From Desulfovibrionales bacterium (lineage in GTDB: Bacteria > Desulfobacterota > Desulfovibrionia > Desulfovibrionales > Desulfonatronaceae): a stretch of 64,000 nucleotides of DNA. The stretch spans positions 1-64,000 of the forward strand of contig REDL01000036.1 in NCBI GenBank assembly GCA_007693505.1, given 5' to 3'. Position numbers and translations under genes: made by a program. Shown here piece after piece: positions 1-7,812 of the stretch; the stretch's first letter is position 1, and every line of letters begins with the position of its first letter. Under the pieces are notes generated by a model that was not told where the DNA came from, made no database searches, and saw nothing but the letters and a program-made list of their open reading frames with translations.

Positions 1-104
1 GCCACGATCCGCAACCCGGCGGTCTCGATCCGGGTCAACACATTTCCAATCAAATTCCGCTCCACGCCATCCGGCTTGATCATACAAAGGGTCCGTTCAG
101 ACAT
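1..104 (-). CDS. ndk: Nucleoside diphosphate kinase, N-terminal part (runs off window)
   Basis: The minus strand encodes 34 residues starting [20 protein letters not shown] and ending at the window edge. This is the N-terminal beta strand and first helix of nucleoside diphosphate kinase, with the conserved IKPD segment that begins the fold. The enzyme transfers the gamma phosphate of ATP to nucleoside diphosphates in the cytoplasm through a phosphohistidine; the catalytic histidine lies outside the window. A GGAG Shine-Dalgarno sits about 10 bases before the ATG. The identification rests on the short but highly conserved N terminus. Confidence 0.9.
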   Translation of the reverse strand, partial: MSERTLCMIKPDGVERNLIGNVLTRIETAGLRIV

Positions 105-143
105 TGAGAATACTCCGTTGGGTTCTGTTGTATGGTTGGTGTA

Positions 144-220
144 TCGAAATCGAGATCGAAATCGCTCAATCCGTCATTCAATGACGTACTTGTATCGCTC
201 GATTTCGATTGCGATTTCGA
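144..220. repeat. Imperfect inverted repeat of CGAAATCG units upstream of ndk
   Basis: Two 21-base arms (144-164 and 200-220) built from CGAAATCG-type words pair with two mismatches across a 35-base loop. The same vocabulary recurs in other gaps of the window (about 10160-10196 and 22617-22640). It lies in the 182-bp gap between ndk and the ABC operon and could be a hairpin in the ndk leader or low-complexity intergenic sequence. Confidence 0.55.
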
Positions 221-239
221 TTGCGATTTCGTTCTAATC

Positions 240-281
240 CTGACTCCTGACTCCTGACTCCTGACTTCTGACTTCTGACTC
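240..281. repeat. Tandem CTGACTC/CTGACTT short repeat
   Basis: About six tandem copies of a 7-base unit, CTGACTC followed by CTGACTT variants, lie directly after the stop codon of the ABC ATPase gene. No coding potential is seen. This is a simple-sequence tract that could vary in length by slippage. Confidence 0.7.
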
Positions 282-286
282 CCCCC

Positions 287-1084
287 TCAAACCAGCAGCA
301 TTTTATCCGAAGCAAAGGCGTCCTGCTTCAGACTGTAGAACCGGGCCAGCAGGTCGTCCACCTGCAGGCGGGACTTTTCCTCGCCGGTGATGTCCAGAAT
401 GATCTCGCCCCGGTGCATCATGATCAGCCGATTCCCCATGCGCAAGGCCTGGTGCATGTTGTGGGTCACCATCAGGGTGGTCAACTCCATGCCCTCCACC
501 AAGCGCTCGGTCAGATCCAGAATCTGCCGGCCGGTTTTGGGATCCAGGGCCGCGGTGTGCTCGTCCAGAAGCAGGATGTCCGGCCGGACCAGGGTGGCCA
601 TGACCATGGTCAGTGCCTGGCGTTGTCCTCCGGAAAGCAGGCCCACGGCATCCTGAAATCGATCCTCCAGCCCCAAATCCAGCATGCGCAGCTTTTCCCG
701 GAACAGATCCCGGTCCAGTCGGCGCACCCCGGCGGAGAGCCCCCGGAAACGCCCCCGCCGCAGCGCCAGGGCCAGGTTCTGCTCAATACTCATGGTGGCG
801 CAGGTACCCAGCAGCGGATCCTGGAAGACCCGGCCAATGAACTTGGCCCGCTTGTATTCCGGCCAGCCTGTAATGTCCCGCTCATCCAGCACAATAGTGC
901 CCTGATCCGGAAAAAAACACCCGGCCAGACCGTTGAGCAGCGTGGATTTGCCGGCCCCGTTGGAGCCGATGATGCAGATAAAGTCCCCGCGACGCACGTC
1001 CAGGCAAACGTTCTGCAGGGCCAGCACCTCGTTGACGCTGCCCCGGTGAAAATATTTCACGATATTTTTCAGGGAGAGCATCAT
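287..1084 (-). CDS. ABC transporter ATP-binding protein (ABC_sub_bind-type importer)
   Basis: This 265-residue cytoplasmic ATPase should power uptake by the permease and binding protein encoded just upstream. Visible motifs are Walker A GSNGAGKS (residues 40-47), signature LSGGQ (150-154), Walker B ILLLDE (about 170-175) and a switch histidine in TLMVTHNM. The start overlaps the end of the permease gene by four bases, indicating translational coupling. Systems with this permease and PF04392-type binding protein are known mostly as putative tryptophan or other small-molecule importers, so the substrate cannot be named. Family assignment is firm; specificity is unknown. Confidence 0.9.
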   Translation of the reverse strand: MMLSLKNIVKYFHRGSVNEVLALQNVCLDVRRGDFICIIGSNGAGKSTLLNGLAGCFFPDQGTIVLDERDITGWPEYKRAKFIGRVFQDPLLGTCATMSIEQNLALALRRGRFRGLSAGVRRLDRDLFREKLRMLDLGLEDRFQDAVGLLSGGQRQALTMVMATLVRPDILLLDEHTAALDPKTGRQILDLTERLVEGMELTTLMVTHNMHQALRMGNRLIMMHRGEIILDITGEEKSRLQVDDLLARFYSLKQDAFASDKMLLV

Positions 1085-1965
1085 GAGAAAAACCGCGCCT
1101 TGATTTTCGGCGCGGTGAGCGCCAGGACCACCAAAACCGCGGTGATCAGGTTCAGGTCGCTGGGAGTGAAGGTAAACCCGCCCAGATTCATGCCCAGGGC
1201 CATGGCTATGGCCAATCGATAGAGGATCGATCCCAGCAGCGCAGCGATCACGGCACGCATGATGCCGCCCCGGCCAAAAATCGTCTCGCCGACAATCACC
1301 GAGGCCAGGCCGGCAACAATGGTTCCCACGCCCATGTTCACGTCCGCGGCTCCCTGGTTCTGGGCGATCAGGGCCCCGCTGAAGGCCACCATGGCGTTGG
1401 ACAGTCCCACGCCGAGAATGATCACGCTGTGCGTATTCACGCCCTGGCTGGTGATCATCCGGGGATTGTCCCCGGTGGCCAGCATGGTCTGGCCGAACTC
1501 CGTGTGCAGAAACCAGATCAGGAAAACCACAATGGCCGCGCCAATAATCGAAAACAGGATGATCGAGGAAAGATAACCCGGCAGGCCGAATCCGATCAGC
1601 GGATCAAGGATGGAATCCTGGCCCAGCAGGGAAACGTTGGGCCCGTTCATCACCCGGATGTTGATGGAATACAGGGCGATCATGGTCAGGATGGAGGCCA
1701 GAAGATGCAAAATGCCCAGCTTGGTGTTCAGAAACCCGGTGACCATTCCGGCAAAGAACCCGGCGAACATGGCCAGAAACAGGGAGAGAAACGGATCGAT
1801 CCCGGAAGTGATGGCCACGGCGCAGACCGCGGCTCCCAGGGGCAAACTGCCGTCCACGGTCAGGTCCGGAAAGCTGAGCACCCGAAACGTCAGATATACG
1901 CCCAGAACCATTATCCCGTAGACCAGCCCCTGCTCCACCGCACCCAGAAAGGCATACCAGGTCAT
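1081..1965 (-). CDS. ABC transporter permease, branched-chain amino acid type
   Basis: A 294-residue inner-membrane protein with about eight to nine hydrophobic segments, beginning MTWYAFLGAVEQGLVYGIMV. The fold resembles LivH/RbsC-type permeases, and the early segment LSFPDLTVDGSLPLGAAV is typical of permeases paired with ABC_sub_bind proteins. It should form the channel through which the periplasmic binding protein (2142-3176) delivers its ligand, driven by the ATPase encoded next. A 176-base spacer with a perfect palindrome separates it from the binding-protein gene, while it overlaps the ATPase gene by four bases. Confidence 0.88.
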   Translation of the reverse strand: MTWYAFLGAVEQGLVYGIMVLGVYLTFRVLSFPDLTVDGSLPLGAAVCAVAITSGIDPFLSLFLAMFAGFFAGMVTGFLNTKLGILHLLASILTMIALYSINIRVMNGPNVSLLGQDSILDPLIGFGLPGYLSSIILFSIIGAAIVVFLIWFLHTEFGQTMLATGDNPRMITSQGVNTHSVIILGVGLSNAMVAFSGALIAQNQGAADVNMGVGTIVAGLASVIVGETIFGRGGIMRAVIAALLGSILYRLAIAMALGMNLGGFTFTPSDLNLITAVLVVLALTAPKIKARFFS

Positions 1966-2087
1966 GGGCAGGCTCCGGATGCCGCGATCCTGAAAACAGC
2001 AAATAGCATGAGTATATTCATGAGGAAAATAACGTCATGGAGAGAAGTTGAAGAGAGCAATGTTTGTTCTTGCGTGAGCGGGACATT

Positions 2088-2115
2088 GGAGGGGCGACCG
2101 GCCGGTCGCCCCTCC
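2088..2115 (-). terminator. Perfect 28-bp palindrome between binding-protein and permease genes
   Basis: The sequence around GGGGCGACCGGCCGGTCGCC is a perfect 28-base palindrome with no loop. It lies inside the importer operon, downstream of the binding-protein gene and upstream of the permease. No T-run follows on the minus strand, so a processing or mRNA-stabilising stem that lets the binding protein exceed the membrane parts is more likely than a strong terminator. A palindromic protein-binding site is the alternative. Confidence 0.55.
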
Positions 2116-2141
2116 AGCATTTCCACGGCAGATGGCGTCGA

Positions 2142-3176
2142 TTATTCGATAATCTTCACGGCTCGGTCCAGGACGGCCTGGGGAATGGTCACTCCCATGG
2201 CCCTGGCCGCGGGAAGATTGATATGCAGATTCAGCTCCTGTTGGGTTTCCACCGGCGTGGTCGCCGGATCTGCTCCGCGAAAAATCCGGGCGGCCATGGC
2301 CCCGGCCTGGCGACCGTGTTCAAAATAGTCAAAACCCAGCGCGGCCACCGCGCCTCGGGGAACGGAATCCACGTCCGCGGCATAGAGGGGCAGCTTGTTG
2401 TCCTGGCAAACCTTGGCCAGGGCTTCAAAGGCCGAAACCACGGTGTTGTCCGTGGGCACGTACACGGCCTGTGCCCGGCCCACCAGGCTACGGGCGGACT
2501 GAAAAACGTCGCTGGACCGCGCCACTGTGGCCTCCTCCAGGGTGATCCCGGCCTTGTCCGTCTCGGCCCTGAGCAAATTCACCAGCGCCCGGGAATTGGC
2601 CTCGCCGGAGTTGTAGATCACCCCCAGGGAGGTCAGTTCCGGATGGATTTCCCGGATCAACGCCAGGTGCTGATCCATGGGCGTCAGATCCGAGGTGCCG
2701 GTAATGTTCTCGCCGGGATGCTGCAGGTCCTTGACCAGGCCGGCTCCCAAAGGATCGGTCACCGCGCTGAAAAGAATGGGGGTCCGCTGCATGGAGGGAT
2801 TCATCTTCACGGTCTGAGCCATGGCCTGGGCCGAAGGCGTGGCAATGGCCAGCACCAGGTCCGAACGCTCCCCGACGATCTGCCGGGCAATCAGGTTGGC
2901 CGTGGCCATGTTGGCCTGGGCATTATGCACCCGGTACTCCACCTGAAACCCTTCATCGCGGAGCTGTTCCTGAAACCCGCGGAGCACGGAATCCAGAGCC
3001 GGATGTTCCACGAACTGGTTGACCGAAATCGTTCGGGTCTGTTCCTGGGCCTGTCCCGGGGCCTGTCCCGGGGCCTGTTCGGCCATGGCCGCAGAGACGA
3101 GTCCAAAGCCCAGAAAAACGACACAGCATGTGAGCGCCCATGTGAACGCCCATGTAAACACCAGGATACGATTCAT
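2142..3176 (-). CDS. ABC transporter substrate-binding protein (PF04392 family)
   Basis: A 344-residue secreted protein. An N-terminal signal peptide (about residues 1-32, hydrophobic core then AMA before EQAPGQAPGQ) is followed by a short Pro-Gly-Gln-Ala repeat linker and a two-lobed periplasmic binding domain of the ABC_sub_bind type, with segments such as PILFSAVTDPLGAGLV and VIYNSGEANS. It should capture a small ligand in the periplasm for the permease and ATPase encoded downstream. The ligand cannot be read from sequence; some relatives bind aromatic amino acids. Confidence 0.88.
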   Translation of the reverse strand: MNRILVFTWAFTWALTCCVVFLGFGLVSAAMAEQAPGQAPGQAQEQTRTISVNQFVEHPALDSVLRGFQEQLRDEGFQVEYRVHNAQANMATANLIARQIVGERSDLVLAIATPSAQAMAQTVKMNPSMQRTPILFSAVTDPLGAGLVKDLQHPGENITGTSDLTPMDQHLALIREIHPELTSLGVIYNSGEANSRALVNLLRAETDKAGITLEEATVARSSDVFQSARSLVGRAQAVYVPTDNTVVSAFEALAKVCQDNKLPLYAADVDSVPRGAVAALGFDYFEHGRQAGAMAARIFRGADPATTPVETQQELNLHINLPAARAMGVTIPQAVLDRAVKIIE

Positions 3177-3609
3177 AAAGCGTACCTCATCTTCGCAAAG
3201 CGGATAAAGGGGGGATGAATTAAAAAACGGTCATCGATATCCGAAATTGTTCCAAAGAACAAGAACCGCGCACTGCGTCACAACGCCCCAGTATCCTTCA
3301 CAATCAAGACAACCTCTGCGTGAGCATTACGCACTTATGACACAATTTTGCGATCGACTGAGGGAGGTTGCCCTTACAGGGATCCTCCTGCTTTGCCGTT
3401 ATTGTCTGAAATCATGCCCTGAAAGGACGAAGCAAGCCCAGGGCGACGCCCTGGGATATCCAAATGATGCTTTATCCAACCCTGAAGGGGCGGCCTGATA
3501 AGGGTGAGGGACATCAAAAAATGCGGATTGATCCCTCCTCAGCCATCCTTGACAGACTGGGCCCGAACAGCGAAAGACAGGCTGTATCCCCCAAAACAAG
3601 GAGACCACC
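3177..3609. other. 433-bp intergenic region with a short palindrome
   Basis: This gap separates the divergent importer operon and the CBS/panB pair, so promoters for both are expected. A perfect hairpin CCCAGGGC/GCCCTGGG with a 3-base loop lies at 3437-3455, followed by CCCTGAAGGG near 3481. The words resemble the CCCAGGG...CCCTGGG hairpins of the mobile repeats near 59-60 kb but the surrounding layout differs. A TTGACA at 3549-3554 could be a -35 box, but no good -10 follows at normal spacing. No convincing gene is seen. Confidence 0.5.
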
Positions 3610-4044
3610 ATGCTCAAAGTCACCGATCTGATGACCAAAAAGGTCTTTTCCCTGCTGGAGCACGACAACGTCCAGACCGCCCGGTCCATCATGAACCTGG
3701 GCCGCATCCGGCACATCCCCATCGTGGACAAGGAGGAGCAGTTCGTCGGCCTGCTGACCCATCGGGACCTGCTGTCCGTGACCATCTCCAAGCTGGCGGA
3801 CATCGAGGACGAGGTCCAAAACGAAATCGACGCGGCCATTCCCATCCGGGAAATCATGCGCCGGGACGTGACCACCATCGGGCCGGGTCTGGATCTGCGC
3901 GAGGCAGCGGAACTTTTGCTCCAGCATAAGTATGGATGCTTGCCGGTTGTCGACAATGGAAAACTCATCGGCATCCTGACTGAGGCGGACTTTCTCAAAC
4001 TGACCATCAGCCTGATGGATGCCCTGGAAAAAATGGAATCCTGA
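3610..4044 (+). CDS. Two-CBS-domain protein
   Basis: A 144-residue cytoplasmic protein made almost entirely of a CBS pair (about residues 1-60 and 78-138), with the typical start VTDLMTKKVFSL and second repeat IREIMRRDVTTIGPGLDLREAAELL. Stand-alone CBS pairs bind adenosine nucleotides and act as regulatory modules; no catalytic domain is attached. An AAGGAG site lies seven bases before the ATG. It sits 19 bases ahead of panB on the same strand, so the two are probably co-transcribed, but no specific partner can be named. Confidence 0.9.
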   Translation: MLKVTDLMTKKVFSLLEHDNVQTARSIMNLGRIRHIPIVDKEEQFVGLLTHRDLLSVTISKLADIEDEVQNEIDAAIPIREIMRRDVTTIGPGLDLREAAELLLQHKYGCLPVVDNGKLIGILTEADFLKLTISLMDALEKMES

Positions 4045-4063
4045 CGATTGCCGGAGGTCCGGA

Positions 4064-4864
4064 ATGCAAACGACAACCACCGCCACACTCCTGGAGATGA
4101 AACGCCGCGGGGAGAAGATCACCGTCCTGACGGCCTATGACTGGGCCACGGCCAAATTACTGGATGATGCCGGGGTGGAGATGCTCCTGGTCGGGGATTC
4201 CCTGGGAATGGTCATGCTCGGCCTGGAAAACACCCTGGCAGTGACCATGGACGACATGCTCCACCACTGCAAGGCCGTGGCCCGCGGGGCAAAGCAGGCC
4301 CTGCTGGTGGGCGACATGCCCTTCATGAGCTACCAGGTTTCCCCGGAACAGGCCCTGGCCAACGCCGGGCGCTTTCTGCAGGAAGGCGGGATGCACGCGG
4401 TCAAGGTGGAGGGCGGCCGGGACATCCTCCCGGCGGTACGCAAGATGACCAGGGCCGGGATTCCTGTACTGGGGCACGTCGGCCTGACCCCCCAGCACGT
4501 CCACCAGCTTGGCGGATTCAAGGTCCAGGGCCGAACCGACACCGCGGCCCAGCGCATCCGGGAAGATGCCGTCGCCCTGGAGGAAGCCGGGGCCTTCAGC
4601 CTGGTTCTGGAATGTGTCCCCGCCCCCCTGGCCCAGGTCATCTCCGAGCATTTGACCATTCCCACCATCGGTATCGGCGCCGGACCGGGTTGCGACGGCC
4701 AGGTCCTGGTCTTCCACGACGTGGTCGGACTCTACGACCGCTTCACCCCGAAGTTCGTGAAACAGTACGCCCAGGTCGGCGCCGCCATGCGCGAGGCGGT
4801 CCGGCAGTATGTTCAGGAGGTCAAGGACGGAATATTTCCCGGAGAAGAACATACCTTCAAGTGA
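4064..4864 (+). CDS. panB: 3-methyl-2-oxobutanoate hydroxymethyltransferase
   Basis: PanB (266 residues) transfers a hydroxymethyl group from 5,10-methylene-tetrahydrofolate to 2-oxoisovalerate, giving ketopantoate, the first committed step of pantothenate and coenzyme A synthesis. The hallmarks are KITVLTAYDWATAKLLDDAG, the metal-binding VGDSLGMVMLG segment, GHVGLTPQHVHQLGGFKVQG and the catalytic region TIGIGAGPGCDGQVLV. The reading frame is open further upstream, but the ATG at 4064 is preceded by GGAGG and matches family length. It follows the CBS gene by 19 bases. Confidence 0.96.
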   Translation: MQTTTTATLLEMKRRGEKITVLTAYDWATAKLLDDAGVEMLLVGDSLGMVMLGLENTLAVTMDDMLHHCKAVARGAKQALLVGDMPFMSYQVSPEQALANAGRFLQEGGMHAVKVEGGRDILPAVRKMTRAGIPVLGHVGLTPQHVHQLGGFKVQGRTDTAAQRIREDAVALEEAGAFSLVLECVPAPLAQVISEHLTIPTIGIGAGPGCDGQVLVFHDVVGLYDRFTPKFVKQYAQVGAAMREAVRQYVQEVKDGIFPGEEHTFK

Positions 4865-4879
4865 ACGTTGCCCGGAAGG

Positions 4880-5989
4880 CTACTCCGGCTGCACCGGAAA
4901 CCCGTTCAGCGGCCCCAGGTTGACCCGATCCCGGGGCACGACGGGCTCGGAAAGCATGTAGGCGGCGATCAACTCGGCCGTGGCCCGCAGGGAATCGAAA
5001 TGGGTCCGCTCGTAACCGTGGGTGCCGTCCACGCCGAAACAGACCAGGGAAGTACGCAGATCATTGCCCGCTTCCACGGCCGAGGCCGAATCGCTGCGAT
5101 AGTAGCGAAACACGTCCCGCCGATGCAAAATCTGGTGTTTGCGGCACAGTTCCAGCAAACGGTGGGTCAAATGGTAATCAAAGGGCCCACTGGAATCCAT
5201 AAGAGCCACGCTGACCCCGCGCTCGCAAAGATTGTGCCCGCCATGCAGGGGCGCCGTATCGATGCTGACCATCTCGGCCACGTCGCCGTGCAGGGCAGCG
5301 GAAGCCCCGGTCCCCACCTCCTCGGCGATGGTGAACAACAGGTGGCAATCCAACGGGGGCTTGACGTCACTCTCCAGCAGGGCCTTGGCCACGGCGAACA
5401 GAATTGCCACCCCGGCCTTGTTGTCCAGATGCCGGGAATTCACATAGCCACTGGGTCGGACCTCACAGAGCGGGTCCACGGCCACCCAATCTCCGACATG
5501 AATACCAAGACCACTTAAATCGTCCACGCTCAGGCACGGCTCGTCCACACGCACTTCCACGTTGTCCCAGGTTACGGGCTGGGTGTCGATCTCGTCTCCG
5601 TAGACATGACCGGAGGCCTTCAGCGGCAGGATGGTGCCCCGCAGGGATCCCGTATCCGTAAAAATGGTCACCCGCGCGCCCTCGGCGAACCGGCTGGACC
5701 AGGTTCCGATGGGCGCGACGCCCAGCCGGCCGTTGGGCTTGAGTTCCCGAACCATGCACCCAATGGTGTCCAGGTGGGCCACCAGTGCCCTGTCCGGATT
5801 GCTGGTTTTGCCTTTCAAATCCGCCCGGATGGCTCCCCGGCGGGTGAGTTCAAAGGGAATGCCCAGCCGTCCCAGTTCTTCTCCGGCAAAGTGAACAATG
5901 CGATCGGTATAGCCTGTCGGGCTGGGAATCTCCAAAAGCTCCAGAAGCAATCGCTTCAAGTAGTCCATATCAATGGCTACCTTGGTCAT
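4880..5989 (-). CDS. M42-family peptidase of the NAGGN osmoprotectant cluster
   Basis: A 369-residue cytosolic metallopeptidase of family M42. Expected metal-site segments are present: ALVAHLDTIG, SRHLDNKAGVAIL, TIAEEVGTGAS, SIDTAP and DGTHGYERTHF. It is the last gene of the asnO-ngg-peptidase operon; in other NAGGN loci an M42 peptidase occupies the same place and is thought to turn over the dipeptide or its amide, but this role is inferred from context. The ATG at 5989 is chosen because it has GGAG at proper spacing and begins the conserved region; the frame is open further upstream. It is convergent with panB. Confidence 0.88.
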   Translation of the reverse strand: MTKVAIDMDYLKRLLLELLEIPSPTGYTDRIVHFAGEELGRLGIPFELTRRGAIRADLKGKTSNPDRALVAHLDTIGCMVRELKPNGRLGVAPIGTWSSRFAEGARVTIFTDTGSLRGTILPLKASGHVYGDEIDTQPVTWDNVEVRVDEPCLSVDDLSGLGIHVGDWVAVDPLCEVRPSGYVNSRHLDNKAGVAILFAVAKALLESDVKPPLDCHLLFTIAEEVGTGASAALHGDVAEMVSIDTAPLHGGHNLCERGVSVALMDSSGPFDYHLTHRLLELCRKHQILHRRDVFRYYRSDSASAVEAGNDLRTSLVCFGVDGTHGYERTHFDSLRATAELIAAYMLSEPVVPRDRVNLGPLNGFPVQPE

Positions 5990-6056
5990 GATTTTCTCCG
6001 TTTTGGGTCTATGTCCGCGGTTCGCGCGCATCGGCGCTCCACCCGGGTAGGTAAAC

Positions 6057-7799
6057 TTATCGGATCGCGGTCTGGGGGAAGAGCAGGTCCACAAAGCGCT
6101 CCGCCGTGGGCTGGGGTTCGTGGTTGGCCAATCCCGGACGTTCGTTGGCCTCGATGATCACATACTCCGGGCCGCTGATGTCCGGAACCAGAAAATCAAA
6201 CCCAACCACCGGAATGTTCAGCAGTCGGGCGGCCCGTTCCGCGGCCTGGATCACCACGTCGTGAACCTGATCCGTAACATCGTGAATGGTTCCTCCGGTA
6301 TGCAGATTGGCGGTCTTGCGAACCGCCAGCACCTCGCCGGCAGGCAGCAGGGTATCCATCGTCCACCCACTCTGGGCAACGCAGCGTTCGGTCTCATCGT
6401 CAAGGGGAATACGGCTTTCACCGCCTGTTGCCGCGGCTCGACGACGGCTTTGTTTTTCAATCAGCTCCCGGACGGAATGGTTCCCGGTTCCAACTACCTG
6501 AGCCGGTCGGCGTACCGCAGCGGCCACAAAAGTATAGTCAATGACAATCATCCGCAAATCCTGTCCCTGCACGAACGATTCCACAATAACCTTGTCACTG
6601 ATCGCTTCGGCCTGACGAACGGCCTTGACCAGCTCCTCGTCATCTCGGACGTCCACGCTGATACCCCGGCCCTGCTCCCCCCGAGCCGGCTTGACCACCA
6701 CCCGTTCATGGCGTTCAAGAAAAGCGCGATTTTCAGCTTGCGTACCGGCCACGGCCTGCTCGGGTACCGTCAATCCGGCCCCCTGTAGCAGGCGAAGCGT
6801 CAGGCTTTTATCATCGCACCGGCAGAAGGCAATGGCACTGGTCAACTCGCTCAAGGATTCCCAGCAGACAATACTCCGACCACCAAAGGACAACTGGAAA
6901 TGCCCGCTGACCTCGTCCAGCACCTCCACAGCAATGCCCCGCCGCCGGGCTTCCTTGATAATGATCATGGCGTAAGGATTCAGGTTTCCGAGCGGCTCCT
7001 CCCCCACGAAAAGCGGTTCATTAATGGCGTTTTTGTGTTTCACGGTGAAAACCGGCACCCGGACGAAACCCAATTTTTCATAGAGGGCGATGGCCTGGGT
7101 GTTGTCGTGCATCACGGACAGATCCAGGTAGGACCTCCCCCTGGCCTGGAAATATTCCACCACATAGCGCACCAGGGCCTCGCCCACACCGGGGGCTCGG
7201 CACTGGGGAGCAACGGCCAAACACCACAGGCTGGTTCCGTTCTCCGGATCATTGAAGGCCCGTTTGTGATCAATGGCCGTGACCGTGCCGACCACCTGCT
7301 GGGTGCTCATGTCCTCGGCCACCAGGGGCACCATGGATCGGGAATGGCGATGGTCCCAGAGAAAGTCCTCGTCCGAGACCACCATGCCCCTGCTGGAAAA
7401 GATGATATTGATCTGTCGGCAATCCTCCCGGGTCTGCACCCGGCGGATAACGATCCGCTTGCTGGCGACCTGATCGGGATGGTACCGGTCCAGCCACAGC
7501 CGATACGTGTGGGAGGGGTCCATGAAGAGTTCCTGCGGGGCCATGGCCAGGACCACATGGGGGTCACGCAGGTACAGGGCGATGTCCCTGCGGCCCGGCG
7601 ATTCATCTCGAATCGTTCGGACCAGTTCGCGCTGGTCCGCGAATGTATGGGCAAAAATTAACCGCCCCCAGCCGCATTCCAGGATGACGTTCTTCGGTAG
7701 CTTCAGGTTCGGAAGCGTATTCGCCCGCTTCCAGTTGCGCAGGGAAGGCAAATTGTCCCGGTCCAGGCGATAGTCCGGACGGTGTTTGGCATGGCCCAT
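6057..7799 (-). CDS. ngg: N-acetylglutaminylglutamine synthetase (GNAT plus ATP-grasp)
   Basis: A 580-residue fusion enzyme. The N-terminal third contains a GNAT acetyltransferase (about residues 110-280; LWCLAVAPQCRAPGVGEALV is the acetyl-CoA loop region) and the C-terminal half an ATP-grasp ligase (about 300-575; VVVKPARGEQGRGISVDV and VVGFDFLVPD...IIEANERPG). Together they acetylate glutamine and join a second glutamine to make N-acetylglutaminylglutamine. The ATG at 7799 has GGAGGG upstream. It starts 13 bases after asnO ends and is followed by the M42 peptidase. The product, once amidated by AsnO, is a compatible solute made under salt stress. Confidence 0.93.
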   Translation of the reverse strand: MGHAKHRPDYRLDRDNLPSLRNWKRANTLPNLKLPKNVILECGWGRLIFAHTFADQRELVRTIRDESPGRRDIALYLRDPHVVLAMAPQELFMDPSHTYRLWLDRYHPDQVASKRIVIRRVQTREDCRQINIIFSSRGMVVSDEDFLWDHRHSRSMVPLVAEDMSTQQVVGTVTAIDHKRAFNDPENGTSLWCLAVAPQCRAPGVGEALVRYVVEYFQARGRSYLDLSVMHDNTQAIALYEKLGFVRVPVFTVKHKNAINEPLFVGEEPLGNLNPYAMIIIKEARRRGIAVEVLDEVSGHFQLSFGGRSIVCWESLSELTSAIAFCRCDDKSLTLRLLQGAGLTVPEQAVAGTQAENRAFLERHERVVVKPARGEQGRGISVDVRDDEELVKAVRQAEAISDKVIVESFVQGQDLRMIVIDYTFVAAAVRRPAQVVGTGNHSVRELIEKQSRRRAAATGGESRIPLDDETERCVAQSGWTMDTLLPAGEVLAVRKTANLHTGGTIHDVTDQVHDVVIQAAERAARLLNIPVVGFDFLVPDISGPEYVIIEANERPGLANHEPQPTAERFVDLLFPQTAIR

Positions 7800-7812
7800 G
7801 AATCCGACCCTC

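Noticed and set aside
3549-3577. TTGACA as the -35 of a CBS/panB promoter
   Set aside because: No acceptable -10 hexamer lies 16-18 bases downstream, so it is only mentioned within the intergenic entry.
4868-5518. 216-aa open frame on the plus strand
   Set aside because: It lies wholly antisense to the M42 peptidase gene, has biased His/Gly/Gln composition and no family resemblance.
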